Source: Humulus lupulus (taxonomy: Eukaryota > Streptophyta > Magnoliopsida > Rosales > Cannabaceae). Taken from it: DNA of 64,000 nucleotides. A program made the position numbers and the translations under genes. The notes beneath the pieces were generated by a model. The model did not search any database and had not been told where the DNA came from. It saw only the letters and a list, made by a program, of their open reading frames with translations. Every line of letters starts with the position of its first letter. Positions within the stretch are counted from its first letter, which is position 1. The DNA is taken from assembly GCF_963169125.1 (NCBI RefSeq), contig NC_084802.1:34975607-35039606 (forward strand), given 5' to 3'. Positions 35,590-47,620 of the stretch are shown here, one piece after another.

Positions 35590-36496
35590 TGTTATCCCCA
35601 AAATTTGAAAATGATGATGTGGCAATAGAAATGACAAGTGGCAAGGAATGGTTGGGTGACCTGGCTTAGGAGTAGTCCAGTAGGCCATTGAAGAATTTTG
35701 ACTGGCTTAAGAAGTGTCATGACCGACCAGGCATGACCTTGTCCGACCAGTCACGAGTTTGTCTGCCCAGGAATGACCTTGTTTGCCCAGGCATGACCTT
35801 GCCTGCCCAGGCATGACCTTGCCTGCCCAGGCATGACTTTGTCTGACCAGGCATGAACTTGGCCGATCGGTCATGACCATGTCCGACCAGCCAAGTGCAT
35901 GTCTGCCCAATCAAGTGGATGATTGCCCAGTCAAGTGCATGACTGCCCAGTAAAGGTGTGGCCGACCAGACTGAAGGTGATATGGATCAACTAGATAGAG
36001 CAGGACTACGTCAAGATTCCCAGAAACGGCTTCAACAAGAATCGGTCTTGGCATGCGCGGGAATCTCTCATTTATCCCACAAATTTAGTGTACTGTTACA
36101 ATTTGAATATTGTTGTAATTTAAATAAAATGTGAATAATAAAATATCCCGATTATGGGGGATATCATCTGTGCGATCCTAAGCCTATAAATACAAGGCTT
36201 ATGGCATCATAAAGAGGACTTTTGGAATTTTGAACTTTTGATATGAATTTTCTAGAGAGAGAAAGTACTTGTATTTGAGAGAATTCCTGTATTCTTGTAA
36301 TCTACACTGAAGAAACTCAGTTGACTCAGGTTCATCTGATCTTGAGTGTAGATATATAATCATAACTCTAAGTGGATTAGGCTATTATCATCACATTGGG
36401 GCTGAACCACTATAAAATTGTATGTGTCATTTATTTTCTCTTGAAGGTTTATCGTTTTTGACGTTCTCACGTCGTTGGCCAAAAACGCAGTCAACA
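35590..36496 (+). repeat. 3' LTR of element B (907 bp)
   Basis: Direct copy of 23455-24321, 40 bp longer because of two extra minisatellite units. TATA box at about 36185-36193. Confidence 0.93.
35726..35964 (+). repeat. 20-bp minisatellite in 3' LTR of B, twelve units
   Basis: Same array as 23591-23789. Units 4 and 5 are near-identical CCCAGGCATGACCTTGCCTG copies, the likely site of expansion. Confidence 0.9.
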
Positions 36497-37359
36497 CTTC
36501 CTTTGAAGTTTGTGATCCCAAATTGAAGAATCAATCTAGGAAATCAAAGCTTGGAGGTTGTAGACTTAGTTCATTCATTGAAAGGGATTCAAAACAAGTT
36601 TGAGGTAAGATTTTATCCATGAAACCTTGGTTATGCTCTGTTTTCTTATAGTTTACAACCTATGGATTTTGATATAAATAGTTGGAATCAATGGAAGTTT
36701 TTGGAAGAAGTTCACTTGGGTTTTGACGGTTATATGGTGGATAATTTGTGGTAATAATTGGTGGCATTGCTTAGTGATATTGGGAGAGTTTTTATAAGGG
36801 TTTGAAATATGTTTGAAGGAGAAAAACAAAGGTTTTTTGCTGAGTTTTGGGTGGGGCTGCGACTCTGTTCTAGAGCGCCGCGGCCCAAGCTTGTTGAAGA
36901 AGAAGGTGGTGCTGAAGAGGCCTAAGGGCCGCGAAGCTTGAGGCATGTGCTTGAGGCAAGTTGCCTCTGTTTTTTTGGGAAGGGTCGCGACACTTGAGGG
37001 CCATCTTGGCCAAAAGTGTGTTTTTGACTTAGGGGTTCAAACCTTAGGCCTCGGGATCGATCCTACTACCCGGTTTAGTGGGATTCAATGTCCCGGTGGC
37101 TAGGTCTTGGTCCGGGAATATTTTATTATTCATTTTATTGATGGAATCCCATAATTGGTTATGACCAGGTAACCACTAAGGGACAAAAAGACAGATCGTT
37201 CTTAAGGGTCGTTCTTATATTAATTCTCACTCGAACCAGGGGTAAGAAAACTGCACCCTGTGTATATGACATGCATGATTGTTGTTGAGGCATGTTGATT
37301 GGTAAATGTGGACATTAATTTCATATTAAATGCTTAGTAGAGCTTGCTTACTTGTGTAC

Positions 37360-39277
37360 TGTAATGACCCAACTACTCTAGACTATGGACCATTAATGAA
37401 AACTTAAGCATAGACACTAATCCCTAATAATACTTACAAGTGATAAGATCATAACTTTATTAAAACTTTAAAAAAAACAAAGGTCAAACTTACATAAACT
37501 CAAAGCAGGATATGGGATCCCATTGTTTTAAAAAAAAAACATAACTTAATTGTAATGAAAAGAGATTACATAAATAGGTGCGGAAAAATACACATAAACC
37601 ATAAATAAAGACTTCATCCTCGAAACTGAAACTCTCGACTCCTTGAATCCATTCCGCCTCAATACACATTCCCTAAGCTTCCAAGAATCTTTCCCGCCAC
37701 TAAAGCTATTTTCCTGCACATATAAACAAAAAGGAGTGAGCCTAATGCCCAACAAGGAAAATCTAACATATAACCATATACATAAAATTCATAAGAAACA
37801 TAAAACATATCATAACACTTATGTCACATACATACTATAATGGCCATTATTACTTAGGGTCCCATAAACTAAACGAGTCATATGCCCATTAGATTAGTGG
37901 GGTCTTGCTAGCTAAGCAAGTCTTATGCCCATAATCTATTTGGGGCTTGTTAGTTGTATATGTCATATGCCCAAGTCTACAAGCATACTTAACATAGCAT
38001 TTTTCATAACACACATTCATAAGATAACATATAAAATCATATAGCACATAAATCCTATCCTATTTTCCTTACCAAAATAACCGGGATATGGGAACTAATT
38101 TGGGACCTTGGAACACTCCTAAAAACCATTTATAATATGGTGAGTATATTGAAGAAAAGGGATGAAAGTGAAAAAAGGACTATGCTATCAAAATATACTT
38201 ACCAAAAACCTTGTGCTTAAGAACTTGGATTTCCTAACCAAGAATAAGAATAAGGTTAGAATGAGTAGAAGACTATGAGAATTTTTAAAGAACATAATAC
38301 AGAAATGGACTAGAGTTTGGAAATACCTTGAAGACTTATATGAACAATCTAAACCTTGAACAGAAATGTGAATAAACCTTACTTCCCCAAGTGTTTGATA
38401 AGATTATAATGATCAAGCTTATAATTCCCAACCCAAGTGTTTACACTCTCACACTCACCTAGCAACTTGCAGCCTCTGAACTTAGAGTAATAGATGAATA
38501 AATGGCTGGGTACTAGGTCCTATTTATAGAGTTTAGGAATGAAAAGATCTTCATTTAACTTGAATAAAAATAATGGATTTTTAAGTGAAAATAATTTGAA
38601 TTATCGTTCAGCAGAGGCTGAAGACTCGTTCAAAAAGATGCTGGACTCATCAAGAGGTTGAAGGTTTGAATGGAGAACGTTTTTGAAAACTTTCAAAATA
38701 TGCTGAGAGGGGCGATATATCGCCCCTTGTAGGCGATATATCGCCTGGGCCAGTATGCCCGAGGCAATCGTGCAACGTTTCGTGTTTTTCGTATCTTTGT
38801 GCTGCGATATATCGCCCCCTATAGCTGCGACATATCGGCATACGCTGATTATTTAAACACGAAATTACACATTTTTAGCTTAATTTGAATTGAGTAAACA
38901 ACCTTGACTAAGCCCTCTAACGTTTTCAAAGCTGCTGACTGACCTTAGGGTATTCAAATTTTAACCTTAATAAATTTAATCCTCAAAATACTTAATCATT
39001 AATAAACCTATGCATGACATGTGCTATTATCTTATTGGTTCTTATCTAAACCTTATAGTATATTAAATATTATCCTCAATATCAGTCATATTAATCAAAC
39101 CTTAGGTTAAAATTAATATTCCTAAACTATAGGTTAAACTTATAAAATATACAAGTACTACTATGAGTGTCCAAATAAATCCCGATCTGAACCAAAAATC
39201 CACAGTCATAAAGATAATACTATTATTACTATTATACTACTATCTAACTTAGCTAAGTAAAGTTCTTGGACTCTACA
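37360..39277 (-). mobile_element. Element D1: solo LTR (1918 bp) inserted in C's LTR
   Basis: Perfect target duplication TGTAC (37355-37359 and 39278-39282). Minus-strand ends are TGTAGAGTCCAAG and GGGTCATTACA. A TATAAATAG box lies on the minus strand near 38519-38528. It is homologous to D2, which lies in the opposite orientation. It has a cluster of GGCGATATATCGCC palindromes (38709-38835) that D2 lacks. No coding region. The CTTGTTGGGCATTAGGCTCA motif (minus strand, about 37725-37765) resembles one in the H and C LTRs, so a chromovirus origin is likely. Confidence 0.87.
38709..38835. repeat. Cluster of CpG palindromes in D1
   Basis: GGGGCGATATATCGCCCC, an 18-bp perfect palindrome, is at 38709-38726. 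AGGCGATATATCGCCT follows at 38731-38746, GCGATATATCGC at 38804-38815, and a degenerate fourth copy at about 38825-38837. Confidence 0.95.
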
Positions 39278-40204
39278 TGTACGACACTGATTAGTCAGGG
39301 ACGGTACTGGTCGCGTATTACTGACCTGAGAGTCAGAAACAGCATAAGCGTCCTGAACGCAGGGCCGATAAAAGATTAGATCTAATCGATATCAACGTTG
39401 AATGACTCTAGAGCATTAATGCTGGACCAACCCTAAGGTCGATGAAACTTATAAGCGCTTGACTAGTCTAAGCTAGTTACTCAGAGCCAGGGCCTAAGGC
39501 CTAGGAGACTGCTTGTCACATGGCTAGGGAGCAGAATCCCATGGTTATGACTCTATGATCATGAGGTACGTTATGTTGGTGACTAGTCATCAAGCACCTA
39601 TCCTGCTTAAGCTAGTGAAAGGTTCACTTATTTGTAAAGCCCCGGTGACCCTATCGCCACATGGCTAATGGGAACGGAACCCACCTTAGTGACTTTTGCG
39701 ACTGTCACTCATCTGTTTTGGACTGATAGTCCTGAATGATTATTATGATCATTGTTGATACTATATTCATGATATATTGTGTTTTCTTGCTGGGCTTTGG
39801 CTCATGGGTGCTATGTGGTGTAGGAAAAGGGAAAGAGAAGCTCACCCAGCCTTGAGTGGAGAGCTTAGGTGGTGATGTGTACATATGCGATCGCTTGACC
39901 ACCATGGCCAAGGAGTTCTCAGAGGAACTAGGGGGTTTACCTTATTTTTGCCGCTTAGGTCGGCGGGTTGTAAAATTTAAATAGTAATGACCATTTTGAG
40001 TTGTAAATAACTTGTAAATGTTTTTATGGGCCCATGAACCGTTTTATGCATTGAATAAAATATATATCCTTTCCTTTTGATTGGTTTTCCACCTTAGCCT
40101 GTTAATAACACTTAGAAGCACATTTTTTTAACCAAAGAACTCGGGTAGCGAGATAAATTTCTTGTTCACCGTAACTGTTTTGGGGTAACCAGGGCGTTAC
40201 AACT

Positions 40205-40216
40205 TGGTATTCGAGC
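40205..40216 (+). promoter_or_regulatory. Damaged primer binding site of element C
   Basis: TGGTATTCGAGC follows the LTR, two mismatches from the initiator tRNA-Met complement TGGTATCAGAGC. Confidence 0.75.
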
Positions 40217-40667
40217 CTGCCAAGGATAAGGTTCCTGTAGACTGGCTGGGCATGTACACACATCACTGAAGTCAAGCTCAACTCATGGTTTGTATACCTG
40301 CTTATGTAGTTATATGTATAACTGCTTATGTAGTTATATGTATAACTGCTTAAATATAGTATATATGCTTTACCTGTATGCATGAGACACCATGTTAAAC
40401 ATGTGCCCTGAAATATTATATCCTCAGCAACTGTGTGATAAATAGTACTGAGATTGCTGGAACATACTTATTAGTATTGTTGATTGTGAACTATTATGTG
40501 ATACATGCTAAGTGCTAAATGCTATAAACATGTATTTGCTTGTATATTTGTATGTGGAATATGATAACTATCTGTTTGTTCTTGGACCGTAAGGCGGCAA
40601 AAGGTTTAGTTATTACTACCTGACTAGTCGTATTGACTATTGTTTCAGCAAGGTATCAGTGATAAGA

Positions 40668-41820
40668 ATGAATCCAGGGCAGACAGATATGTCAGCTGGC
40701 CAGAGTGATCAATGCCAGAATAATAACAATCAGGGTCAAGAAAATGACCAAGGACAGATTCCACAGCTAGCTCCTGTAAACTAGCACCAGATAATTAGTG
40801 ACCTGTAGGCTACAGTGTTGAGACAGGGAGAAGAGCTTCGTCTCCTGAGACAACAGCAAGCACCTGTAGTGGCCAGTGTATCAGAGGCACCTCATGTGTC
40901 AGTGCCAACAGCTGGATAGCTGCCTGAGGTTGGACATAAATGGGAGCCTCTTTATGAAAGGTTCAGGAAGCAACAACCTCTAGTTTTTTAGGGCAGTGTA
41001 GATCCTGCCAAGGCAAAGCAGTGGATGAGTATGATTACCACCATCCAGGATTTCATGAGGGTGACTGGTAACGAGAGGGTGGCTTGTGCCACTTATATGT
41101 TTCGTGAGGACACCCGAATTTGGTGGGAGGTTATTACCCAGACCAGAAATGTTTATGCCCTGAGTTGAGAAGAGTTTCAGACTCTGTTCAACGAGAAATA
41201 TTACAATGATGCCATCAGGGCAACAAAAGCTGAGGAATTCATTAGGCTACTTCAGGGAGGTTTGTCAGTCACTAAGTATGCCTTGAAATTTGATCGTTTG
41301 GCGAAATTTTCCATGGAGCTGGTGCCCACTGATGGGACCAGAAGAGAAAGATTTATGCAGAGGCTATAGCCCAGATTAGCCTGTGACGTACGTATTACCA
41401 CTGTGGCTGGGGTTACTACCTATGCACAGGTGGTTGAGAAGGCACTCACAGCTGAGAGTGCAGAGAACATGATCTGGCAAGATAGTGCAGCCAGAAAATA
41501 GTTCAGGAGGACAAGTCCTCCATTAATGGGTTTTGGTAGGGGTGGAGGCCCCTGTGAGCAGAAGAGGAAGGTTCCTGACACCTTCCCAGTTCCAGGTCCT
41601 GATAGGCCGCCCCGTGGTATCTCTATGGGTCGTCCAGGTGGTAATGAAGCCTGGAAGTCTTATCCTGAATGCCCTAGATGCAAGAGGCGTCATTTGGGAG
41701 AATGTAGGGCAATGGTCTGCTTCTTATGTGGACCAGTGGGCCATTTTAAAAATGATTGCCCTAAGGCAAGAAAAGAAGAACCCAGAAAAGTGGATAGCTC
41801 GGCCCCAGCTCGAGTGTTCG
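40668..41820 (+). pseudogene. Element C gag
   Basis: ATG at 40668, in frame with the later gag and protease. Early stops occur near 40782, 40806 and 40917 (TAG codons after PVN, SDL and TAG). The gag domain is at about 41040-41400 (RIWWEVITQ, FNEKYYNDAI, YALKFDRLAKF). The zinc knuckle CFLCGPVGHFKNDC is intact (about 41715-41760). E's copy of the same gene is closely similar. Confidence 0.87.
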
Positions 41821-43823
41821 CATTGACACAAGCAGAAGTTGAGGCTTCTCCCTCAGTAGTTACAGGTCAGCTTCTTAGTGCTGGAAACCCTTATAATGTA
41901 TTGATTGATTCTGGTGCTACACATTCTTTTGTTGCTAGTAGTATTATTGATAGACTGTGTAGACCCTGTGATTTTTATGCTGTTGGGTTTGGAACTTTGT
42001 TACCCACTGGAAAGTTAGTGGTATCCAGGAGATGGGTCAGATCTTTGCCAGTGACAGTGGAGGGAAAAGAATTGTCAGTGGATTTAATAGAGTTAGTTAT
42101 GACTGACTTCGATATGATATTGGGTATGTATTGGTTAGCGAAGTATGCGGCAACCATTGATTGCAGAAGGAAGATGGTCACCTTTGAGCCTGGAGGTGAG
42201 GATCCTTTTGTGTTTGTTGGTACTGTGCATGGACCTCGCATACCTATGATTTCTTTATTGAGGGCTAGGGATTTATTGCAAGGAGGTTGCATTGGATTCT
42301 TAGCCAGTGTGGTTGATAACACTCAGGTCGTGCCAGTGAGACCAGAAGATACCAGACTTGTTTGTGAATTCTTGGATGTGTTTCTAGAAGATTTGCCAGG
42401 GTTGCCACCACACAGAGAGATTGAGTTCGTGGTAGAGTTGGCACCAGGGACGGAGCCAGTGTCTAGAGCACCTTACAGAATGGCCCCAGCTGAGTTGAAA
42501 GAATTAAAGGTACAATTGCAAGAGCTGTAAGATTTGGGTTTTATCAGACCTAGTTTCTCACCTTGGGGTGCGCTTGTTCTGTTTGTAAAGAAGAAGGACG
42601 GTTCTCTGAGAATGTGTATTGATTACAGGGAACTAAATAAGTTGACAATCAAGAGCATGTATCCTTTGCCAAGGATAGATGATCTGTTCGATTAGTTGCA
42701 AGGTAAGAATGTATTCTCAAAGACCGACCTTCGTTCTGGTTATCATCAGTTGAGGGTCAAGGATGGAGACATACCGAAGACTGCTTTTTGTACCAGATAT
42801 GGGCATTACGAGTTCTTAGTTATGTCTTTTGGATTGACTAATGCCCCTGCTGCTTTTATGGATATGATGAACAAAGTGTTCAAGGATTACTGGACCAGTT
42901 TGTGATCGTCTTCATCGATGATATTCTGGTATATTCTCAGTTTGAGTCAGAGCCTGAGCAGAATCTGAGGTTGCTTATACAGAGACTGAGGGAACACAGG
43001 TTGTTTGCAAAGTTCAAGAAATGTGAGTTCTGGATATCTCATGTGTCCTTTCTTGGACACATTGTTAGTAAGGAGAAGATTAAGGTAGATCCATCAAAGA
43101 TTGAGGCGTTCAAAGATTGGCCAAGGCCAAAGAATGCTTATGAGGTTAGAAGTTTCCTCAGATTGGCAAGTTATTATAGACGTTTCGTGGAAGGGTTCTC
43201 AAAGATTGCTACTGCATTGACTGAGCTGAGACGCAAGAGTCAAAAATTTGTGTGGTCAGATAAGTGTGAGAACAGCTTCCAGGAACTGCAGCAGAGATTG
43301 ATTACAGCTTTGATTCTGAGTCTTCCAACAGATCAGGAGAAGTTTGTGGTTTATTGCGATGCTTCTCATCAGGGTTTGGGTTGTGTTCTGATGCAGTCAG
43401 AGAAGGTAATTGCTTATGCCTCACGTCAGTTGAAGGAGTATGAAAAGAGATATCCCACTCATGATTTAGAGTTGGCAGCTGTGGTCTTTGCTTTAAAGAT
43501 ATGGAGGCATTATCTTTATGGAGAGAAGTGTGAGATCTATACAGACCACAAGAGCCTGAAATACTTCTTCACCCAGAGAGACTTGAATATGAGACAAAGG
43601 CGTTGGCTGGAGTTAGTAAAAGATTATGACTATGAGATTTTGTATCATCCAGGAAAAGCCAACGTGGTAACTGATGCTTTAAGCCAGAAGGGTCCGGGAC
43701 AGATTTATGGTATGGGGCTAATGACCAGAGAGTTAGCTGATGATATGACCAGAGCTGGTATAGAGTTGCTGGTGGGCCAGTTGGATAATATTACGCTACA
43801 GTCTACACTATTATAGAGAATCA
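41821..43823 (+). pseudogene. Element C protease, RT, RNase H and integrase start; deleted beyond
   Basis: Protease VLIDSGATHSF (Asp codon 41907-41909). [16 protein letters not shown], then FIDDILVYS (42911-42922). RNase [24 protein letters not shown]. It then runs through [15 protein letters not shown] to ITLQSTLL. Stops at 42528-42530 and 42693-42695, and a 1-base frameshift near 42888-42900 (KDYWTS). The sequence switches to A's second RNase H at about 43816-43823. Integrase core and chromodomain are gone. Confidence 0.88.
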
Positions 43824-44165
43824 CCCCAGCAGGAAGTCGATTTCACTCTGCTTTGAGATTTGACTTCGATGCGTCAAATAACGAAGCTGAATATGAAGCT
43901 CTACTAGCAGGACTTCAGATTGCCAAGGAACTCAAGGCTAAAGTGATACATTGCTACAGTGACTCCCAGTTAGTGGTTAATCAAATTTTAGAGGAATACC
44001 AGGCTCGTGGAACGAGAATGGCTGCATATTTAGAAAAGGCAAAAGCAACACTCGAGCATTTTGAGTTCTACGCGATAGAACAGGTCCCCCGAGAGCAAAA
44101 CTCGAACGCAGATGCCTTAGCCAGGCTCGCCACATCCACCGAGGTCGACGAGTTGAATGTCGTGT
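43824..44165 (+). pseudogene. Element A second RNase H (fragment)
   Basis: Starts after the C/A junction with ITPAGSRFHSALRF, then NNEAEYEALLAGL, SDSQLVVNQ and NSNADALARLA. It matches the B domain at 28963-29394. The N-terminal acidic motif (VDGSS in B) is missing due to the deletion. It is cut at 44166 by D2 and continues in the same protein from 48022. Confidence 0.87.
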
Positions 44166-45608
44166 TGTAGAGTCTAAGAACTTTGCTTAGCTAGTTAGAT
44201 AGTAGTAGTAATAGTAATAGCTAGTAGTAGTTATAATATTGTTTATTACTGTGGATTTTGGTTCAAGCCGGGATTTAGTTGGAAACTCCTAGCAATAGTT
44301 ATGGATTTTATAAGTTTAAACTACAGTTTAAGAATATTAATTATAACATAAGGTTTGATTAATATTGCTGGTGATTAATATGATGATTATTATAACCTAA
44401 GGTTTAGATAGAGCCAATAAGAATATGACACTTGTCATGAGCATAGTTATTCTTAAGGTTTAGATAGAGCCAATAGGATTATGACACTTGTCATATGCAT
44501 TATTATTAAGGAATTATTATTTTAATGATAAAATAAGGGAAATATAAGACTTAGTCTTCACCATAATCTGTTAGGAGCATGATATTTATCACAATTTTAT
44601 TTATTTGTGGATTAGGTTGTTATTTAGATAATTAAATAGATTTTTTTTCGTAACTTTAGGGAACTGTAACTTCCGACCTATTTTTGACCCAGTTATGTTA
44701 TGAATTTCGAAAAATAGTATTTCTAAGAAGTTGTAAATAATTTAATTATCTTTCTAACGGTATAAAGATATTCTAAATTGGAGCCCTAAAGCTTCAAATA
44801 TGTTGATTTTACTGTAGGTTAGTTTAGAGTTACGAGATTTAGAGAGTTAGAAGTTAGGATTCTATTTGATTTGATTATTATTATTATTTTTTTAAATCAA
44901 GCTTTGTTGACCAAGTCCTAAGTATTTGGCTGAAGAATATTCAAATATTTTCAATTAAATTCATTATTTTTATTCAAAGCCAAAAAGAAGATTTTTATTC
45001 CTAGAACTCTAAAAATAGGACCTAGCACCAAGCCTTTTCATTCATTCTTCAAGCATTGATCAGAGCCTTCTAGGTGCTAGTGAGACTATAGAGTGATAAA
45101 CACTTGGGTTGGGGTTATAAGATTTATCATTCTAAGCTTATTAGACACTTGGGAAGTAAGGTTCATAGAGTGTATTTCAGTTTCGAGGTGTAGTTCGGTC
45201 ATAGTAATTTCAAAGGTATTCCTATTCTTCGTTCCTTTTCTGTATTGTTTCATTAGTTCTTATAGTTTTTCTCTACTCAATTCCTAACCCAATCTTCTCT
45301 ATTCTTGGTTAGGCATATAAGTTCTTTGAACTTGAGATTTCTTGTTGGTAAGTATCTTCTTGATGGTTTAGTTCATTCCTCTTCATCTCTTTCTTTTAGA
45401 AAACTCACCTCTCTATTAATGGTTTTTAGGAGTGTTCCAAAATCCTGACCTTGTTCTCATCATCCCGGTATTTTGGTAAGGAAAATAGGCTAGATCGTGT
45501 ATGTTTGTATGATATGTTATGTTTTGTTTAATATGTTATGATAAGTTTATGTTTTTATATGTTATGTTATGATTTACCCTACCTCAAATATTAGACAGGG
45601 GACGTAGA

Positions 45609-47385
45609 TGTTGGGTTTTATGCCCTAATAAAACCATGTCGGACATGTAGCACGATTTCATATTATCAATAAAAATAGTAGAAATCATTTAGTTTGACAA
45701 CTGTGTTGCTTGCTTGTTTTATTACATGATTATTGAAATAATACAAACATTTATAAAATCCCGAACATATGGATAGTTACAATTATAGTGACTAGGTCAC
45801 AGTGGATTATAGTTGTAATTATATGTTCAAAAGGACGAGTCCTAAGATTAGATCAGTGCATTGGATTTTCACTGATTAAGCAATCTACGATATGATCTAC
45901 TTACACATTCAGGGTGTGATATCTTGTCCAAGGTATCGACCAAGTAGATAAGATCAGATGTATTTAGTTACATCGGACTAAGACCGATATTGATTATTGA
46001 TTGATAAATAAGTATTGTTGTTATCAAATCTAATCAATGTCACAACGCTGACCATATATTAAGTCGATCTTAATTCTGAGTGATAATATTCTGCTAATTA
46101 TATTATTTAAATCTTTTGACTTGTTCGTTACTAGCTTACCCTACGGTCTAGCCCATACTTACATCTTGGAGATTTATTAGTGTAATTGAGTGGGAGTATT
46201 ATTCATATACGAAATCTATAACTTTTGTATGAGAAGTGAAAAAATGATTTCCTTAATTGCTTTGTTCAAAAGGTTAAATGATTGAGATCTCATTTCTGTG
46301 ATTAAGTTCACGGAAATATCATTTATAAGGAACTTAGTGGGAGTTAAGGATAAAATACTGATGAGGGGTAAAACGGTAATTTGCACCCAGCTCGTTAGTA
46401 AGTCATCGATAGAGGATTGACTAATTGTAATGGTTATAACAATGGATAACGTATTTATGGTTTTGAAAATACGTTATATGAATTCAAGAGTTCAATTCTA
46501 AATCTATAGTGGAGTCACGAGGAATTAATAAGGTAGTGAAATTATTCGTAAATAAATTCACGGTAACTTGTTGGAGCTTGATTTCATGGATCCATGGTCC
46601 CTGCATCACCTTTGAGTAAATCATCTAGAATGTCTCAATTAATTGATTTAATTATCAATTAAGATTTTTAAAGTTGACTAGGTCAATTTTGGAAAATTTA
46701 CAGAGATATGAGATTTAAAGAATAAAAGAGAATCTTTGGGTAAATTGGTATCAATATAAATAAATAATATTAAATCAAGTTTCAAATTATAATTAGTTAA
46801 TTTGAATAAGGATTAATTAATTAATTAAAAAAAAAGTTTTGAATTTAGGCCTAGTTGGGATTTAAATTCAAAACAAAGAGATTGGGCCCAGCCCAAGGCT
46901 TTTATTTTTGTTTATTATTTTTAATTAATTTAAATTTAAATAAATCTCATTAAGTTGCCTATATAAGGAATATGATATCTAGGGTTTTCATAAGGAAGCA
47001 AGTCAGTCTCAGTTGATTTGAGTAAGTGAAAACCTAGACACTCTAATCATTTCTTAGCCACATTCTCTTATTCTTTTCTAGATCTCTATCTCATGTGTTG
47101 AGAACCAGCCCACACTAGTTCTAGGTTGATCAAAGGCTTGGTGAGGAAGACTGTGTTGCTGATCTTGTTCAATCTCTTGATAATTCTCTGTTACAAAAAG
47201 GAATCAAGGGTTAGAAAGATTGAAGGATGGAGTTGTTCCAGTTCTGCTGCGTAATGTAAGTTTTTACTTTACTCTGTATTTGTATCAATTTCATAGGAGC
47301 ATGTTCTAGGAATTTGCATGTTTGTTTGATAATATGTAAATTGCATGAAAATAAATAAAGATCCTGCAAAGAGTTTTTTCCAACA
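45609..47385 (+). mobile_element. Element F: solo LTR (1777 bp) inserted in D2
   Basis: Perfect target duplication GTAGA (45604-45608 and 47386-47390). Starts TGTTGGGTTTTATGCCC and ends TTCCAACA, with a TATATAAGG box at about 46960-46968. No coding region. The ends resemble plant Ty1/copia LTRs; this is tentative. Confidence 0.82.
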
Positions 47386-47419
47386 GTAGATGGGTTATCA
47401 TACACTACATGTGATCTAA

Positions 47420-47620
47420 CCTACCTCAAATATTAGACAGGGGACGTAGATGGTTTATCACATGTCATAATGGCCATTATTAGTATAGTCTTATATAGTA
47501 TATGTTATGATATGTTTTAGTATATGTTATGATATGTTTTAGTATATGTTATGATATGTTTATAGTATATGTTATGATATGTTTATAGCATATGTTATGA
47601 TATGATTTTATGTGTATGTT
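47420..47620 (+). repeat. Local tandem repeats in D2
   Basis: CTACCTCAAATATTAGACAG is present at about 45582 and 47423, on both sides of F. TATATGTTATGATATGTTT recurs about five times from 47498 to 47610 with a period near 27. Confidence 0.75.

Larger units (their letters stand above)
23455..36496 (+). mobile_element. Element B: Ty3/gypsy Tat-lineage retrotransposon, 13.0 kb, complete structure
   Basis: LTRs at 23455-24321 and 35590-36496, a perfect target duplication CTTCC (23450-23454 and 36497-36501), and PBS and PPT in place. The single gag-pol frame runs 24377-30669 with stops. The antisense gene lies between pol and the 3' LTR. All domains are present and RT, protease and integrase active sites are intact, but at least ten nonsense codons make it non-autonomous. 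It sits in C's LTR, so it is younger than C. Confidence 0.92.
22817..40201 (+). repeat. 5' LTR of element C, in three pieces (about 2415 bp without insertions)
   Basis: The pieces are 22817-23454, 36502-37359 and 39283-40201. Breaks are B (target duplication CTTCC) and D1 (target duplication TGTAC). It is about 0.87 kb longer than E's 3' LTR because E lacks most of the third piece. The CpG-rich cluster is at about 36847-36990 and the GCTGGGCTTTGGCTCA motif at 39791-39806. Confidence 0.88.
22817..43823 (+). mobile_element. Element C: Tekay/Del-like chromovirus, 3' half deleted
   Basis: A 5' LTR (split by B and D1), a damaged PBS and a gag-pol frame that stops within integrase. C has the same LTR family as E: both begin TGTAATGCCCTGAAATCC and end CCAGGGCGTTACA, and gag-pol proteins are closely similar. 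It inserted into A's RT. Integrase core, chromodomain and 3' LTR are absent; the next base belongs to A, so a deletion has joined the two. The 3' target duplication cannot be seen. Confidence 0.88.

Noticed and set aside
38650..38841. Small open frame with repeated GDISP
   Set aside because: Produced by the GGCGATATATCGCC palindromes inside a solo LTR.
43853..44170. RNase H frame as the continuation of element C
   Set aside because: C already has its chromovirus RNase H upstream; this domain is the Tat-type second RNase H and matches B, so it belongs to A.
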